The notes beneath the pieces were generated by a model, which did not search any database, was not told the DNA's origin, and saw only the letters and a program-made list of their open reading frames with translations. Positions 8,362 through 17,436 of a DNA stretch of 64,000 nt are shown piece by piece (the stretch's first letter is position 1; every line of letters starts with the position of its first letter). Source of the stretch: Christensenella sp. UBA1385 (GTDB taxonomy: Bacteria; Bacillota; Clostridia; Christensenellales; Aristaeellaceae); the NCBI GenBank assembly GCA_002305755.1, contig DBQV01000015.1, positions 1,797 to 65,796 of the forward strand, written 5' to 3'. Made by a program: the position numbers and the translations under genes.

Positions 8362-9900
8362 TTATTCAAACTCAGGGACATACTCTTTTACCATCCGCAG
8401 CAGGTCTCCGCTGCGGATGATCTGGTTCATGGCTTCGATATCCAGCCGGATCTCCCTGTCCTTTTCATAGAAGGGCACCTGCCTGCGCACGCGTTCTCTT
8501 AGCGCGGCGTGAACGAGAGATGGCTGTCCGCCACGCAGGTCCATCGCCTGGCAGGCGCACATCAGCTCCATCGCCAGGACACGCAGCACGTTATCCACGA
8601 TCATCCGGGCCTTTCGAGCCGCCGTTGCGCCCATGCTGACGTGATCCTCCTGATTGGCGGAGGAGGGGATGGAGTCCACGCTGGCGGGGTGCGCGTACAC
8701 CTTGTTTTCGGACACCATGGAGGCGGCCGCGTACTGCACGATCATCATGCCGGAGTTGAGGCCGCCCTGCCGCACCAGAAAGGCGGGCAGGCCGCTGAGC
8801 TGGGGGTTTACCATGCGCTCCAGCCTGCGCTCCGACATATCAGCAAGCTCCGCCGCCGCGATGCCCAGGTAGTCAAAGGCCAGCGCCAGCGGCTCGCCGT
8901 GAAAGTTGCCGCCAGAGATGACAGCGCCATCCTCTGAAAAGATCAGAGGATTGTCCGTCACGGCGTTCAGCTCGTCCGCCACCACTTCCTCCACATGGCG
9001 CAGCGCGCAGCGCACCGCGCCGTGCACCTGCGGGATGCAGCGCAGCGTGTAGGCGTCCTGCACACGCAGATGCTGGCATTCAGACAGGATCTCGCTTCCC
9101 TCGCACAGAAGGCGCATGTTGCGCGCCGCGAGGCTCTGCCCCTTCTGCGGGCGGACGGCCTGCACCCTGTCCTCAAAGGCGCTCAGCTGTCCCTGAAGCG
9201 CTTCCATGGACATGGAGGCCGTTATATCGGCCAGCCGCGCGGCGCATAGCGCGTCATAGAGGGCCAGAGCGCCGTGGGCGCACATGGCTTGCGTGCCGTT
9301 GATCAGCGCCAGCCCTTCCTTTGCCTGCAGGGTAAAGGTGCGCAGGCCTGCCCGGGCCATGGCCTCCGCGCCTGGCAGCCGTTCACCGTGCAGGCGCGCC
9401 TCACCAAGCCCCAGCAGCACCAGCGCCAGATGTGAAAGCGGGGCCAGATCGCCCGACGCCCCCAGTGAGCCCTGCTGAGGCACCAGAGGATGGACGCCTG
9501 CGTTGAGCATATCCGCCATCGCGATCACGATCTCGGGGCGGATGCCCGAAAAACCGCCGCACAGGGCATTGGCGCGCAGCAGCAGCATGCCCCGCACCGT
9601 TTCCTCGGGATAGGGGTCGCCCATGGCCGTGCAGTGACTGAGTATCAGATTGTTCTGCAGCGTGCTCGCGTCATCCGTGCTTATGGACACGCGGGAAAAA
9701 TCGCCAAAGCCCGTGTTGATGCCATAGGCCGGTACACCGCTGTTCAAGATGGCCTCCACGGCCTCGCGCGAGCGGCGCATGCGTTCCACCGCCTCCGGGG
9801 CGATGCTGACGCGCGCTCCGCAGCGCGCGACCGCGACCAGCTGATCCAGATCAAGATGATGGCCGTCGATCACGACGGCTGATATAAGGTGCGGGTGCAT
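8362..9900 (-). CDS. hutH: Histidine ammonia-lyase
   Basis: First enzyme of histidine degradation: removes ammonia from L-histidine to give urocanate using the self-formed MIO prosthetic group. In this 512-residue protein the MIO triad is Ala148-Ser149-Gly150 in GSLGASGDLAPLSH. The YGINTGFGDFS motif near residue 60 carries the catalytic Tyr, and SSANQEDHVSMG in the C-terminal half is also conserved. The start at 9900 follows AAAAGGAGCCC at 6-base spacing; an upstream in-frame extension to 10014 crosses the promoter. Unusually, hutH faces hutUI from the opposite strand rather than heading the same operon. Confidence 0.95.
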   Translation of the reverse strand: MHPHLISAVVIDGHHLDLDQLVAVARCGARVSIAPEAVERMRRSREAVEAILNSGVPAYGINTGFGDFSRVSISTDDASTLQNNLILSHCTAMGDPYPEETVRGMLLLRANALCGGFSGIRPEIVIAMADMLNAGVHPLVPQQGSLGASGDLAPLSHLALVLLGLGEARLHGERLPGAEAMARAGLRTFTLQAKEGLALINGTQAMCAHGALALYDALCAARLADITASMSMEALQGQLSAFEDRVQAVRPQKGQSLAARNMRLLCEGSEILSECQHLRVQDAYTLRCIPQVHGAVRCALRHVEEVVADELNAVTDNPLIFSEDGAVISGGNFHGEPLALAFDYLGIAAAELADMSERRLERMVNPQLSGLPAFLVRQGGLNSGMMIVQYAAASMVSENKVYAHPASVDSIPSSANQEDHVSMGATAARKARMIVDNVLRVLAMELMCACQAMDLRGGQPSLVHAALRERVRRQVPFYEKDREIRLDIEAMNQIIRSGDLLRMVKEYVPEFE

Positions 9901-9931
9901 GAAGGGCTCCTTTTGCTTTTTTGATGCATCT

Positions 9932-9960
9932 ATTTTACCATGCGCCGGCGCGGGAAGCAA
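9932..9960 (-). promoter_or_regulatory. hutH promoter
   Basis: On the - strand TTGCTT (9955-9960) and TAAAAT (9932-9937) are 17 bases apart, about 30 bases before the hutH ATG, giving a short leader. Confidence 0.6.
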
Positions 9961-9995
9961 ACGTCCGGATGATTTTGACGGACAATGAAAACGGC

Positions 9996-10024
9996 TTGAC
10001 AAGCAGAGAAGCAAATGGTTTAAT
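9996..10024 (+). promoter_or_regulatory. Promoter of the XRE regulator-potABCD operon
   Basis: TTGACA (9996-10001) and TTTAAT (10019-10024) are 17 bases apart; TAATAT two bases further on is an alternative -10. It is divergent from the hutH promoter, the two -35 elements lying about 36 bases apart. Confidence 0.65.
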
Positions 10025-10038
10025 ATTCGGCGCTTGGA

Positions 10039-10057
10039 AGTTTAGCATTTCTAAACT
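10039..10057 (+). promoter_or_regulatory. Candidate operator for the XRE-cupin regulator
   Basis: A perfect 7-bp inverted repeat, AGTTTAG-N5-CTAAACT, lies about 15 bases downstream of the -10 and before the regulator start. That is the position expected for an autoregulatory repressor site. Assignment to this regulator is inference from location. Confidence 0.5.
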
Positions 10058-10093
10058 CGCGGCCTGCGGCACGGCTTCCGGGCGGGAGGGATT

Positions 10094-10636
10094 ATGGACA
10101 TTGGGGCTGATCTGCGCAGCCTGCGCATCGCGCGCAACCTGACGCAGGAGGAGCTGGCGGACAGGGCGGAGCTGAGCAAGGGCTTTATCTCTCAGGTGGA
10201 GCGCAATCTGACTTCGCCTTCCATTGCCACGCTCACCGACCTGCTGGAGTGCCTTGGCAGCAGTCTGTCCGATTTTTTCTCCAAATCCTCGGACGACAAG
10301 ATCGTCTTTACGCCGGACGATCACTTTGTCAAATCGGATGAGGAAACGCTCAAGGGTGAGATCACCTGGCTGGTCCCCAATGCTCAGAAGAATCGCCTGG
10401 AGCCCATCCTTGTCCGGCTCGGTCCCGGCGGAGCCACGCACGAGCTGCCGCCCAACGAAGGGGAGGAGTTCGGCTATGTGCTGTCCGGCAGCGTGCAGCT
10501 GGTGATCGGTCACAAGAGGCTGAAGGTTTCGGCGGGTGAGAGCTTCTGCCTGCATCCCGGCGATACGCATTTCATCGTCAACCCGGGGAAACGGAACGCC
10601 AGCTTTATCTGGATATCCACCCCGCCATCATTCTGA
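10094..10636 (+). CDS. XRE-family HTH regulator with C-terminal cupin domain
   Basis: A 180-residue transcription regulator. Residues about 1-60 form an XRE helix-turn-helix ([20 protein letters not shown], then FISQVERN), and residues about 105-178 form a small-molecule-binding cupin barrel ([23 protein letters not shown], later [10 protein letters not shown], with candidate metal or ligand residues His and Glu). Regulators of this build sit in front of polyamine transporter operons in many Clostridia and resemble E. coli PuuR. It is followed after 14 bases by potA, so it probably senses polyamine or a related ligand and controls its own operon, and possibly the divergent hutH. Confidence 0.85.
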   Translation: MDIGADLRSLRIARNLTQEELADRAELSKGFISQVERNLTSPSIATLTDLLECLGSSLSDFFSKSSDDKIVFTPDDHFVKSDEETLKGEITWLVPNAQKNRLEPILVRLGPGGATHELPPNEGEEFGYVLSGSVQLVIGHKRLKVSAGESFCLHPGDTHFIVNPGKRNASFIWISTPPSF

Positions 10637-10650
10637 ATTCGGAGGCTCTC

Positions 10651-11712
10651 ATGCAGGAACAGACCAGGCTGATAAGACTTGAGAATATCTCAAAGGAATA
10701 CGACGGCACCCCGGTGCTGAAAGATATCAATCTCTACATCCGCAAGAACGAGTTCCTGACATTGCTGGGCCCTTCGGGCTGCGGCAAGACCACCACGCTG
10801 CGCATCATCGGCGGCTTTGAGCAGCCCACCGCCGGCCGCGTGATCTTTGACGGGCAGGATATCACCTCGCTGCCGCCTTACAAGCGCCGGGTGAACACTG
10901 TGTTTCAGAAGTACGCGCTGTTTCCTCATCTCAACGTGTTTGAAAACATCGCCTTCGGTCTGAAGGTAGCCAAGATCCCCAAGGATGAGATCGCCAGGCG
11001 CGTGGACAGCATGCTGGATCTGGTCAACCTGCGCTCCTATGGCAAGCGACGCGTGGATTCGCTGTCGGGCGGCCAGCAGCAGCGCATCGCCATCGCGCGC
11101 GCTCTGGTCAACGAACCGGAAGTGCTGCTGCTGGATGAGCCGCTGGGCGCGCTGGACCTGAAGCTGCGCAAGGGTATGCAGCTGGAGCTCAAACGCATGC
11201 AGCAGCGCCTTGGCATCACATTTATCTTTGTGACGCACGATCAGGAGGAAGCGCTCACCATGTCCGACACCATCGTGGTGATGAAGGACGGCAGCATTGC
11301 TCAGATCGGCACGCCCAAACACATCTATGATGAGCCCAAGTCCGCCTTCATTGCCAACTTTATCGGTGAGAGCAATATCATCCGCGGCCGCATGGTGCGC
11401 GACGAACTGGTCAACTTCTGCGGCAGCAACTTCACCTGTGTGGACTCGGGCTTCGCCCCGGATTCACCGGTCGACGTGCTGGTGCGGCCGGAGGACATTG
11501 TGATCGTGGGCGAGGATGTGGGCCAGCTGACCGGCACGGTGAAGAGCGTGCTGTTCAAGGGCGTGCACTATGAGATGATGATTGAGGCAGGCGGCTTCCT
11601 GTGGAAGGTGCACTCTACCAGCATGCAGCCGGAGGGCTCCCTGGTGGGGCTTTCCATCGTGCCCTTCAACATCCATATCATGAAGCCCACGGAGGAAGCG
11701 CCCAATGAATAA
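10651..11712 (+). CDS. potA: Spermidine/putrescine ABC transporter ATP-binding protein
   Basis: ATPase of the polyamine importer, 353 residues. Walker A GPSGCGKT is at 40-47, signature LSGGQQQR at about residue 138 and Walker [12 protein letters not shown] with the switch His in FVTHDQEEA. The C-terminal about 110 residues are a TOBE regulatory domain ([12 protein letters not shown]). The ATG at 10651 follows TCGGAGGC. Its 3' end overlaps potB by 8 bases. Gene order regulator-potA-B-C-D supports polyamine rather than another substrate of this ABC group. Confidence 0.95.
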   Translation: MQEQTRLIRLENISKEYDGTPVLKDINLYIRKNEFLTLLGPSGCGKTTTLRIIGGFEQPTAGRVIFDGQDITSLPPYKRRVNTVFQKYALFPHLNVFENIAFGLKVAKIPKDEIARRVDSMLDLVNLRSYGKRRVDSLSGGQQQRIAIARALVNEPEVLLLDEPLGALDLKLRKGMQLELKRMQQRLGITFIFVTHDQEEALTMSDTIVVMKDGSIAQIGTPKHIYDEPKSAFIANFIGESNIIRGRMVRDELVNFCGSNFTCVDSGFAPDSPVDVLVRPEDIVIVGEDVGQLTGTVKSVLFKGVHYEMMIEAGGFLWKVHSTSMQPEGSLVGLSIVPFNIHIMKPTEEAPNE

Positions 11713-12697
11713 CCTGCATGTGCCGGAGTGGTCCTTCTGGGTGATGGGCCTGGCGCTGGCCGCCTTTGTGGGCATGTTCATCCAGATGGTGCGCCGAAAC
11801 AAGGGCATCAGACGCTCCTTTTACGCCTGGCCCTATACGCTGTGGATGATCATTTCCACCGTCGTGCCGCTGATCCTGATCGCCTACTATGCGCTGACTG
11901 ACAAGAGCGGCAGCTTTACACTGGAGAACTTTGCCAATTTCTGGGACAGCAACCGCAACATGAAAACAGAGCTGCTCGCGCAGGGCTTCAATCCCGAGGA
12001 ACTCGGCCTTGGCGCGCGCGGCACGGTGAATGTGGACACGCTGGCCTACTCCATGTGGATGGCCTTCCTGTGCACGGGCATCTCGCTGCTGCTGGGATAT
12101 CCCGCCGCCCTCATCATGGCCGATCGGGAGTTCAGGCTGGGCTCCACCATCGTGGTGCTGTTCATCATCCCCATGTGGATGAACTTCCTTCTCCGCACAA
12201 TTGCCTGGATGAGCCTGCTGGAGGATAACGGGCTCATCAACACCTTGCTGGAGAGCCTGGGCTTTGGCAAGGCAAGGCTCATGTACAACTCTCAGGCCGT
12301 GCTGCTTGGCATGGTGTACAACTATCTGCCCTTTATGGTTTTTCCCATCTACAATTCGCTCAGCAGGCAGGACGCGCGCCTGTCCGAGGCGGCGATGGAC
12401 CTTGGGGCCAACAAGTGGAAGACCTTCTGGCGGGTGGTCTTTCCCATCAGTATGCCGGGCATCGTCTCCGGCATCACCATGGTGTTCATGCCTTCGGTGA
12501 CCACCTTCTTCATCCCGCGCGTGTTGGGCGGGGGCAACACCGAGATGTTCGGCGACCTGATCGAGAGGACCTTCCTGACGGCGGACGATTGGAATGTGGG
12601 CAGCGCGCTCAGCCTGGTGATGATGGTGCTGATCCTGCTCAGCCTCGGCCTGCTGCGCAAGGTGGACCCGGAAGGGGAAGGGGGGAGCCTGATCTGA
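11705..12697 (+). CDS. potB: Spermidine/putrescine ABC transporter permease PotB
   Basis: First inner-membrane subunit of the polyamine importer, 330 residues with about seven hydrophobic segments. Two hydrophobic helices in the first about 60 residues precede a hydrophilic insert at about 65-105 ([17 protein letters not shown]). The binding-protein-dependent transport motif [26 protein letters not shown] contacts PotA. It starts inside the last codons of potA and ends overlapping the potC start (TGATG). Confidence 0.93.
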   Translation: MNNLHVPEWSFWVMGLALAAFVGMFIQMVRRNKGIRRSFYAWPYTLWMIISTVVPLILIAYYALTDKSGSFTLENFANFWDSNRNMKTELLAQGFNPEELGLGARGTVNVDTLAYSMWMAFLCTGISLLLGYPAALIMADREFRLGSTIVVLFIIPMWMNFLLRTIAWMSLLEDNGLINTLLESLGFGKARLMYNSQAVLLGMVYNYLPFMVFPIYNSLSRQDARLSEAAMDLGANKWKTFWRVVFPISMPGIVSGITMVFMPSVTTFFIPRVLGGGNTEMFGDLIERTFLTADDWNVGSALSLVMMVLILLSLGLLRKVDPEGEGGSLI

Positions 12698-13461
12698 TGA
12701 AGCTGCTGAAAAGAGCCTACCTGAGCATCATCCTGCTATTTCTCTATGTACCCATCGCGGTGCTGATCTTTCAATCCTTCAACGCCGGCGTGAGCCGCGC
12801 CAAGTGGGAGGGTTTTTCGCTGCGCTGGTACGCTCAGCTTTTCCAGAGCCCCAACATCATGCAGGCGCTCTATGTCACGGTGAGCATCGCGCTGCTGGCC
12901 TCGATGATCTCCACAGTGCTGGGCACCATGGCGGCCATCGGCATTCACGCCATGCGCAAGCGTCCGCAGAGCATGATGATGACCCTGACCAATATCCCCA
13001 TGACCATGCCGGATATCGTGACGGGCATTTCTCTGATGCTGCTGTTCATCTTTTCCAAGGTGGAGCGCGGCTATGTAACCATGCTGCTGGCTCATGTCAC
13101 CTTCAACACGCCCTATGTGGTCCTTTCGGTCATGCCCAAGCTGAAAGAAATGAACACCTTCAGCTATGAGGCGGCGCTGGACCTGGGAGCGACCCCCGGC
13201 TACGCGCTGCGCAAGGTGATACTGCCCGCCATCCGCCCCGGTGTGATCACCGGCGCGATCCTCGCTTTCACGCTGTCGCTTGATGATTTTACCATCAGCT
13301 ATTTCACCACCAGCCCGCTGGTGCAGAACCTGTCCACGCTGATCTACTCGGAAGCGCGCAAGGGCATCAAGCCCACCATGAACGCGCTGAGCGCGCTGAT
13401 GTTCGTGGCGCTGCTGATCCTGCTGCTCGTTGTCAACCGGCGTACCGCCGAGACAAAATAA
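12697..13461 (+). CDS. potC: Spermidine/putrescine ABC transporter permease PotC
   Basis: Second permease subunit, 254 residues, with six predicted membrane helices. The EAA loop reads YEAALDLGATPGYALRKVILPAIRPG, followed by the FTLSLDDFTISYFTTSP motif characteristic of PotC. The start ATG at 12697 shares one base with the potB TGA. A longer frame opening at 12415 inside potB is not the start, because the PotC N-terminus (a short basic segment followed by TM1) begins at 12697. Confidence 0.93.
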   Translation: MKLLKRAYLSIILLFLYVPIAVLIFQSFNAGVSRAKWEGFSLRWYAQLFQSPNIMQALYVTVSIALLASMISTVLGTMAAIGIHAMRKRPQSMMMTLTNIPMTMPDIVTGISLMLLFIFSKVERGYVTMLLAHVTFNTPYVVLSVMPKLKEMNTFSYEAALDLGATPGYALRKVILPAIRPGVITGAILAFTLSLDDFTISYFTTSPLVQNLSTLIYSEARKGIKPTMNALSALMFVALLILLLVVNRRTAETK

Positions 13462-13487
13462 ACACCAAACACAGGAGGTGCCCTCGA

Positions 13488-14537
13488 TTGAAAAAGACGC
13501 TTTCCCTGGTACTTGCGGCCATGATGCTGCTGGCCTTGCTGCCTGCCGCGCAGGCGGATGGGGTGGTCAACGTATTTAACTGGGAGGATTATATCGACCC
13601 CGCCGTGCTGACGCTGTTTGAAGAAGAAACTGGCGTAACGGTTAATTATATGAACTTTACCACCAATGAGGATATGATGGTGCAGGTGCGCACCAATCCT
13701 TCCGCCTTTGACGTGATCTTCCCTTCCGATTACATCATCGAGCGCATGGTGGCAGAGGACCTGCTGATGGAGCTGGATTTCAGCAAGATCCCCAGCGCCG
13801 AGGGCATCCTTCCCTCGCTGCGGCACTCCGCCTATGACCCTGACGACAAGTATTCCGTTCCCTACATGTGGGGGACGGTCGGCATCCTTTATGATACGAC
13901 CCGTGTGCAGGGCGAGGTGGACAGCTGGTCCGTGCTGTTTGACGAAGCCTACAAGGGCGAGGTCTTCATGCTGGATTCCATCCGCGACAGCCTCGGCCTC
14001 GCGCTCAAATACCTGGGATATTCGCTCAACACGCGCGATCCCAGAGAGTTGAAGGCCGCCAAGGACCTTTTGATCAAGCAGAAGGAAGACGGCATCGTCA
14101 AAGCCTATCAGGTGGATGAGACCAAGGACAAGATGGTCGCCGGCGAAGGCATACTGGGCGTTGTCTGGTCCGGCGACGCGCAGTACTCCATCAACCTCAA
14201 TCCCAAGCTTGCCTACGCTGTGCCCAAGGAGGGCTCCAACATCTGGGTGGACGGTATGGTGGTTCCAAAGGCTTCCAAGAACCCGGAAAACGCCCACCTG
14301 CTGATCGAGTTCCTGACCAGGCCCGAAATCGCCAGGATGAATCAGGATTATATCCAGTACTCAACGCCTGTGCAGGGCGCCATCGATCTGCTGGGCGAAG
14401 ACTATCTGAACAACCCGAACCTGAACCCCCCGCAGGAAACTATCGATAACTGCGAATTCTTCAGCGACATTCCTCCCCAGTTCATGACCATCTACAACAC
14501 GCTGTGGTCTGATGTGAAGAACGCGCGCGGACTGTAA
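13488..14537 (+). CDS. potD: Polyamine ABC transporter substrate-binding protein
   Basis: Extracellular polyamine receptor, 349 residues. The start is TTG 13488, set by AGGAGGTG at 8-base spacing. An N-terminal signal peptide (basic KK, hydrophobic core, AQA|DG) is followed by VVNVFNWEDYIDPAVLTLFEEETG, the typical PotD opening. Aromatic and acidic ligand residues occur in VPYMWGTVGILYDT and VVWSGDAQYS. Gram-positive members usually carry a lipobox Cys, and none is visible here, so membrane anchoring is unexplained. It ends the operon before a strong bidirectional terminator. Confidence 0.93.
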   Translation: MKKTLSLVLAAMMLLALLPAAQADGVVNVFNWEDYIDPAVLTLFEEETGVTVNYMNFTTNEDMMVQVRTNPSAFDVIFPSDYIIERMVAEDLLMELDFSKIPSAEGILPSLRHSAYDPDDKYSVPYMWGTVGILYDTTRVQGEVDSWSVLFDEAYKGEVFMLDSIRDSLGLALKYLGYSLNTRDPRELKAAKDLLIKQKEDGIVKAYQVDETKDKMVAGEGILGVVWSGDAQYSINLNPKLAYAVPKEGSNIWVDGMVVPKASKNPENAHLLIEFLTRPEIARMNQDYIQYSTPVQGAIDLLGEDYLNNPNLNPPQETIDNCEFFSDIPPQFMTIYNTLWSDVKNARGL

Positions 14538-14569
14538 GGATCATCAGCCTGGCTCAATATGGACCCAAT

Positions 14570-14607
14570 GAAAAGCTGCCCGATCTCTGAAGACCGGGCA
14601 GCTTTTC
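14570..14607. terminator. Bidirectional terminator between potD and guaB
   Basis: GAAAAGCTGCCCG (14570-14582) pairs perfectly with 14595-14607 around a 12-base loop. The A-rich and T-rich ends let it act in both directions between the convergent units. Confidence 0.85.
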
Positions 14608-14623
14608 ATAAGAGAGGGTGGGA

Positions 14624-16105
<1,482 letters not shown>

Positions 16106-16666
16106 TCAGTCGGCGTTTTGTTGCGGCGCGCGCAGCGCCTTGACAGCGCCGTGCGCGTAATAAGCCAGGGCCGCAAGCATCATGCCTGTGGCCAGCCATA
16201 GCACATAAAGATGATACGGGGCCGGAAAATGAGCCCTGAAAAAGGTGAGCACCATACCGACCACCATGGTAAACTGGGCAGCCTTGCCGATGGGCTTGGA
16301 ATAAGCCACGATCTTACGGTGCAGCATCACCGCCGCGCCGACCATCATGACGAGCTCCTTGGCCGCGATGATGCCCAGAATGACCGGCGGGACCGCGCCC
16401 TTGAGCATCAGCGTCACCATCACGCTGAGCACCATCAGCTTGTCGGCCAGCGGGTCAAACAGCTTGCCCCAGTCAGTGATCAGATGAAAGCGCCTGGCTA
16501 TATAACCGTCCAGCAGATCGGTGGCGGAAGCGGTCACAAAGACAATGAGGGCAGCCGTCTCGTTGTTGCGGACCATCATCAGCACCCAATAGATAGGGAT
16601 CAGCAAAAGGCGAACCATGGTCAGGATATTGGGCACATTCAAGATCGTTTTCCTGCTCTCCTGCAT
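16106..16666 (-). CDS. pgsA: CDP-diacylglycerol-glycerol-3-phosphate 3-phosphatidyltransferase
   Basis: Integral membrane enzyme making phosphatidylglycerol phosphate from CDP-diacylglycerol, 186 residues. The CDP-alcohol phosphotransferase motif is exact: Asp50, Asp53, Gly54, Ala57, Arg58, Gly67, Asp71 and Asp75 with canonical spacing. The N-terminal NVPNILTMVRLLLIPIY segment is typical of PgsA rather than PssA. The ATG at 16666 follows GAAAGGAG. An extended -10 promoter lies about 30 bases upstream. Confidence 0.92.
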   Translation of the reverse strand: MQESRKTILNVPNILTMVRLLLIPIYWVLMMVRNNETAALIVFVTASATDLLDGYIARRFHLITDWGKLFDPLADKLMVLSVMVTLMLKGAVPPVILGIIAAKELVMMVGAAVMLHRKIVAYSKPIGKAAQFTMVVGMVLTFFRAHFPAPYHLYVLWLATGMMLAALAYYAHGAVKALRAPQQNAD

Positions 16667-16693
16667 CGTGGGCTCTCCTTTCGATTCCAGAAG

Positions 16694-16702
16694 ATTATAG
16701 CA
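16694..16702 (-). promoter_or_regulatory. Extended -10 promoter of pgsA-guaB
   Basis: On - the sequence TGC-TATAAT (16694-16702) is an extended -10 element. No good -35 is visible at 17-18 bases, which fits promoters that rely on the TGn extension. Confidence 0.5.
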
Positions 16703-16891
16703 TCCTTTTCACGTGCCGTACAGACTGGATGAAGGAGCCGAGGCAAGCGATGAAGAAGCGCCGTCATCCTGAGGAGTTCTGGTCATCCGCAAATGCCTTT
16801 GTCCGGTCCGCAGGCGCGGCTCCCTGAGGGGGTAGGCAGCGGCGCGTACAGGTGATAGAATAGGATTAAGTTCAAGAACGGGAGAAAGCAA

Positions 16892-17356
16892 ATGAAGAAA
16901 ACAAGCTACACCCTGATCGCCCTTCTTGTCATCTGCGTTGCCGCGATCGGCTATCTGTTCTATGAGAGAGTGGGGGACCAGCGTCAGATCAAACTTCTGG
17001 ATCAGCAAGTGGAGAGCCTTAATCAGGATTTGGACGCCCTGCGTCTGGAAAAACTGACCTGGGAGAGTGAAAAAGCCCGCGTGGCAAAAAACCTTGTCGA
17101 GGTCAAGCAGGTGCTCACCAATACGCTGAGTGAGCTGGGCGAGGTAGTGGATTCCATTGATCTTGGGTTGGATGCGGCTCCTGTGGAGACGCCGGGCGAA
17201 GAAACGGAAGAGCCTGCGCAAGAAGCGGAGGAAACTGCCGCGACCGCAGAACAGCCACAGGATCCTGAAACGACTGCGGAAGCGACAAAGGCAGCCACCG
17301 AGGAGACGGATGAGCCTGAACCGCCTGCCGGCGAGGATCAGACTGAAACTCCGTAA
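16892..17356 (+). CDS. Membrane-anchored coiled-coil protein with acidic tail
   Basis: Not recognised as a named family. The 154 residues comprise a short cytoplasmic start (KKTSY), one transmembrane helix at about 7-24, a predicted coiled coil at about 30-80 rich in Leu heptads (LLDQQVESLNQDLDALRLEK), and a low-complexity tail of Glu, Thr, Ala and Pro from about 95 to the end. The layout resembles envelope-spanning septum or secretion accessory proteins such as FtsB/FtsL in outline only. CGGGAGAAAGC precedes the ATG. It is divergent from pgsA and convergent with clpB. Coding is supported by ribosome site, codon use and protein architecture, not by homology. Confidence 0.7.
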   Translation: MKKTSYTLIALLVICVAAIGYLFYERVGDQRQIKLLDQQVESLNQDLDALRLEKLTWESEKARVAKNLVEVKQVLTNTLSELGEVVDSIDLGLDAAPVETPGEETEEPAQEAEETAATAEQPQDPETTAEATKAATEETDEPEPPAGEDQTETP

Positions 17357-17375
17357 AAATTGAATCTGTGAAGGA

Positions 17376-17414
17376 ACGGCAGCCCGCCGAGCCAAAGCTC
17401 GGATGGGCTGCCGT
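17376..17414. terminator. Hairpin between the coiled-coil gene and clpB
   Basis: ACGGCAGCCC (17376-17385) pairs with the segment ending at 17414, continued by CCGAGC/GCTCGG with small internal mismatches. It separates two convergent genes. The T-runs are poor on both strands, so termination efficiency is uncertain. Confidence 0.55.
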
Positions 17415-17436
17415 CAGCGCGTTGCGGCAATGATCC

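Noticed and set aside
12415..12696. Extended N-terminus for potC beginning at 12415
   Set aside because: The added segment is out-of-frame potB sequence; the PotC N-terminus and first helix begin at 12697.
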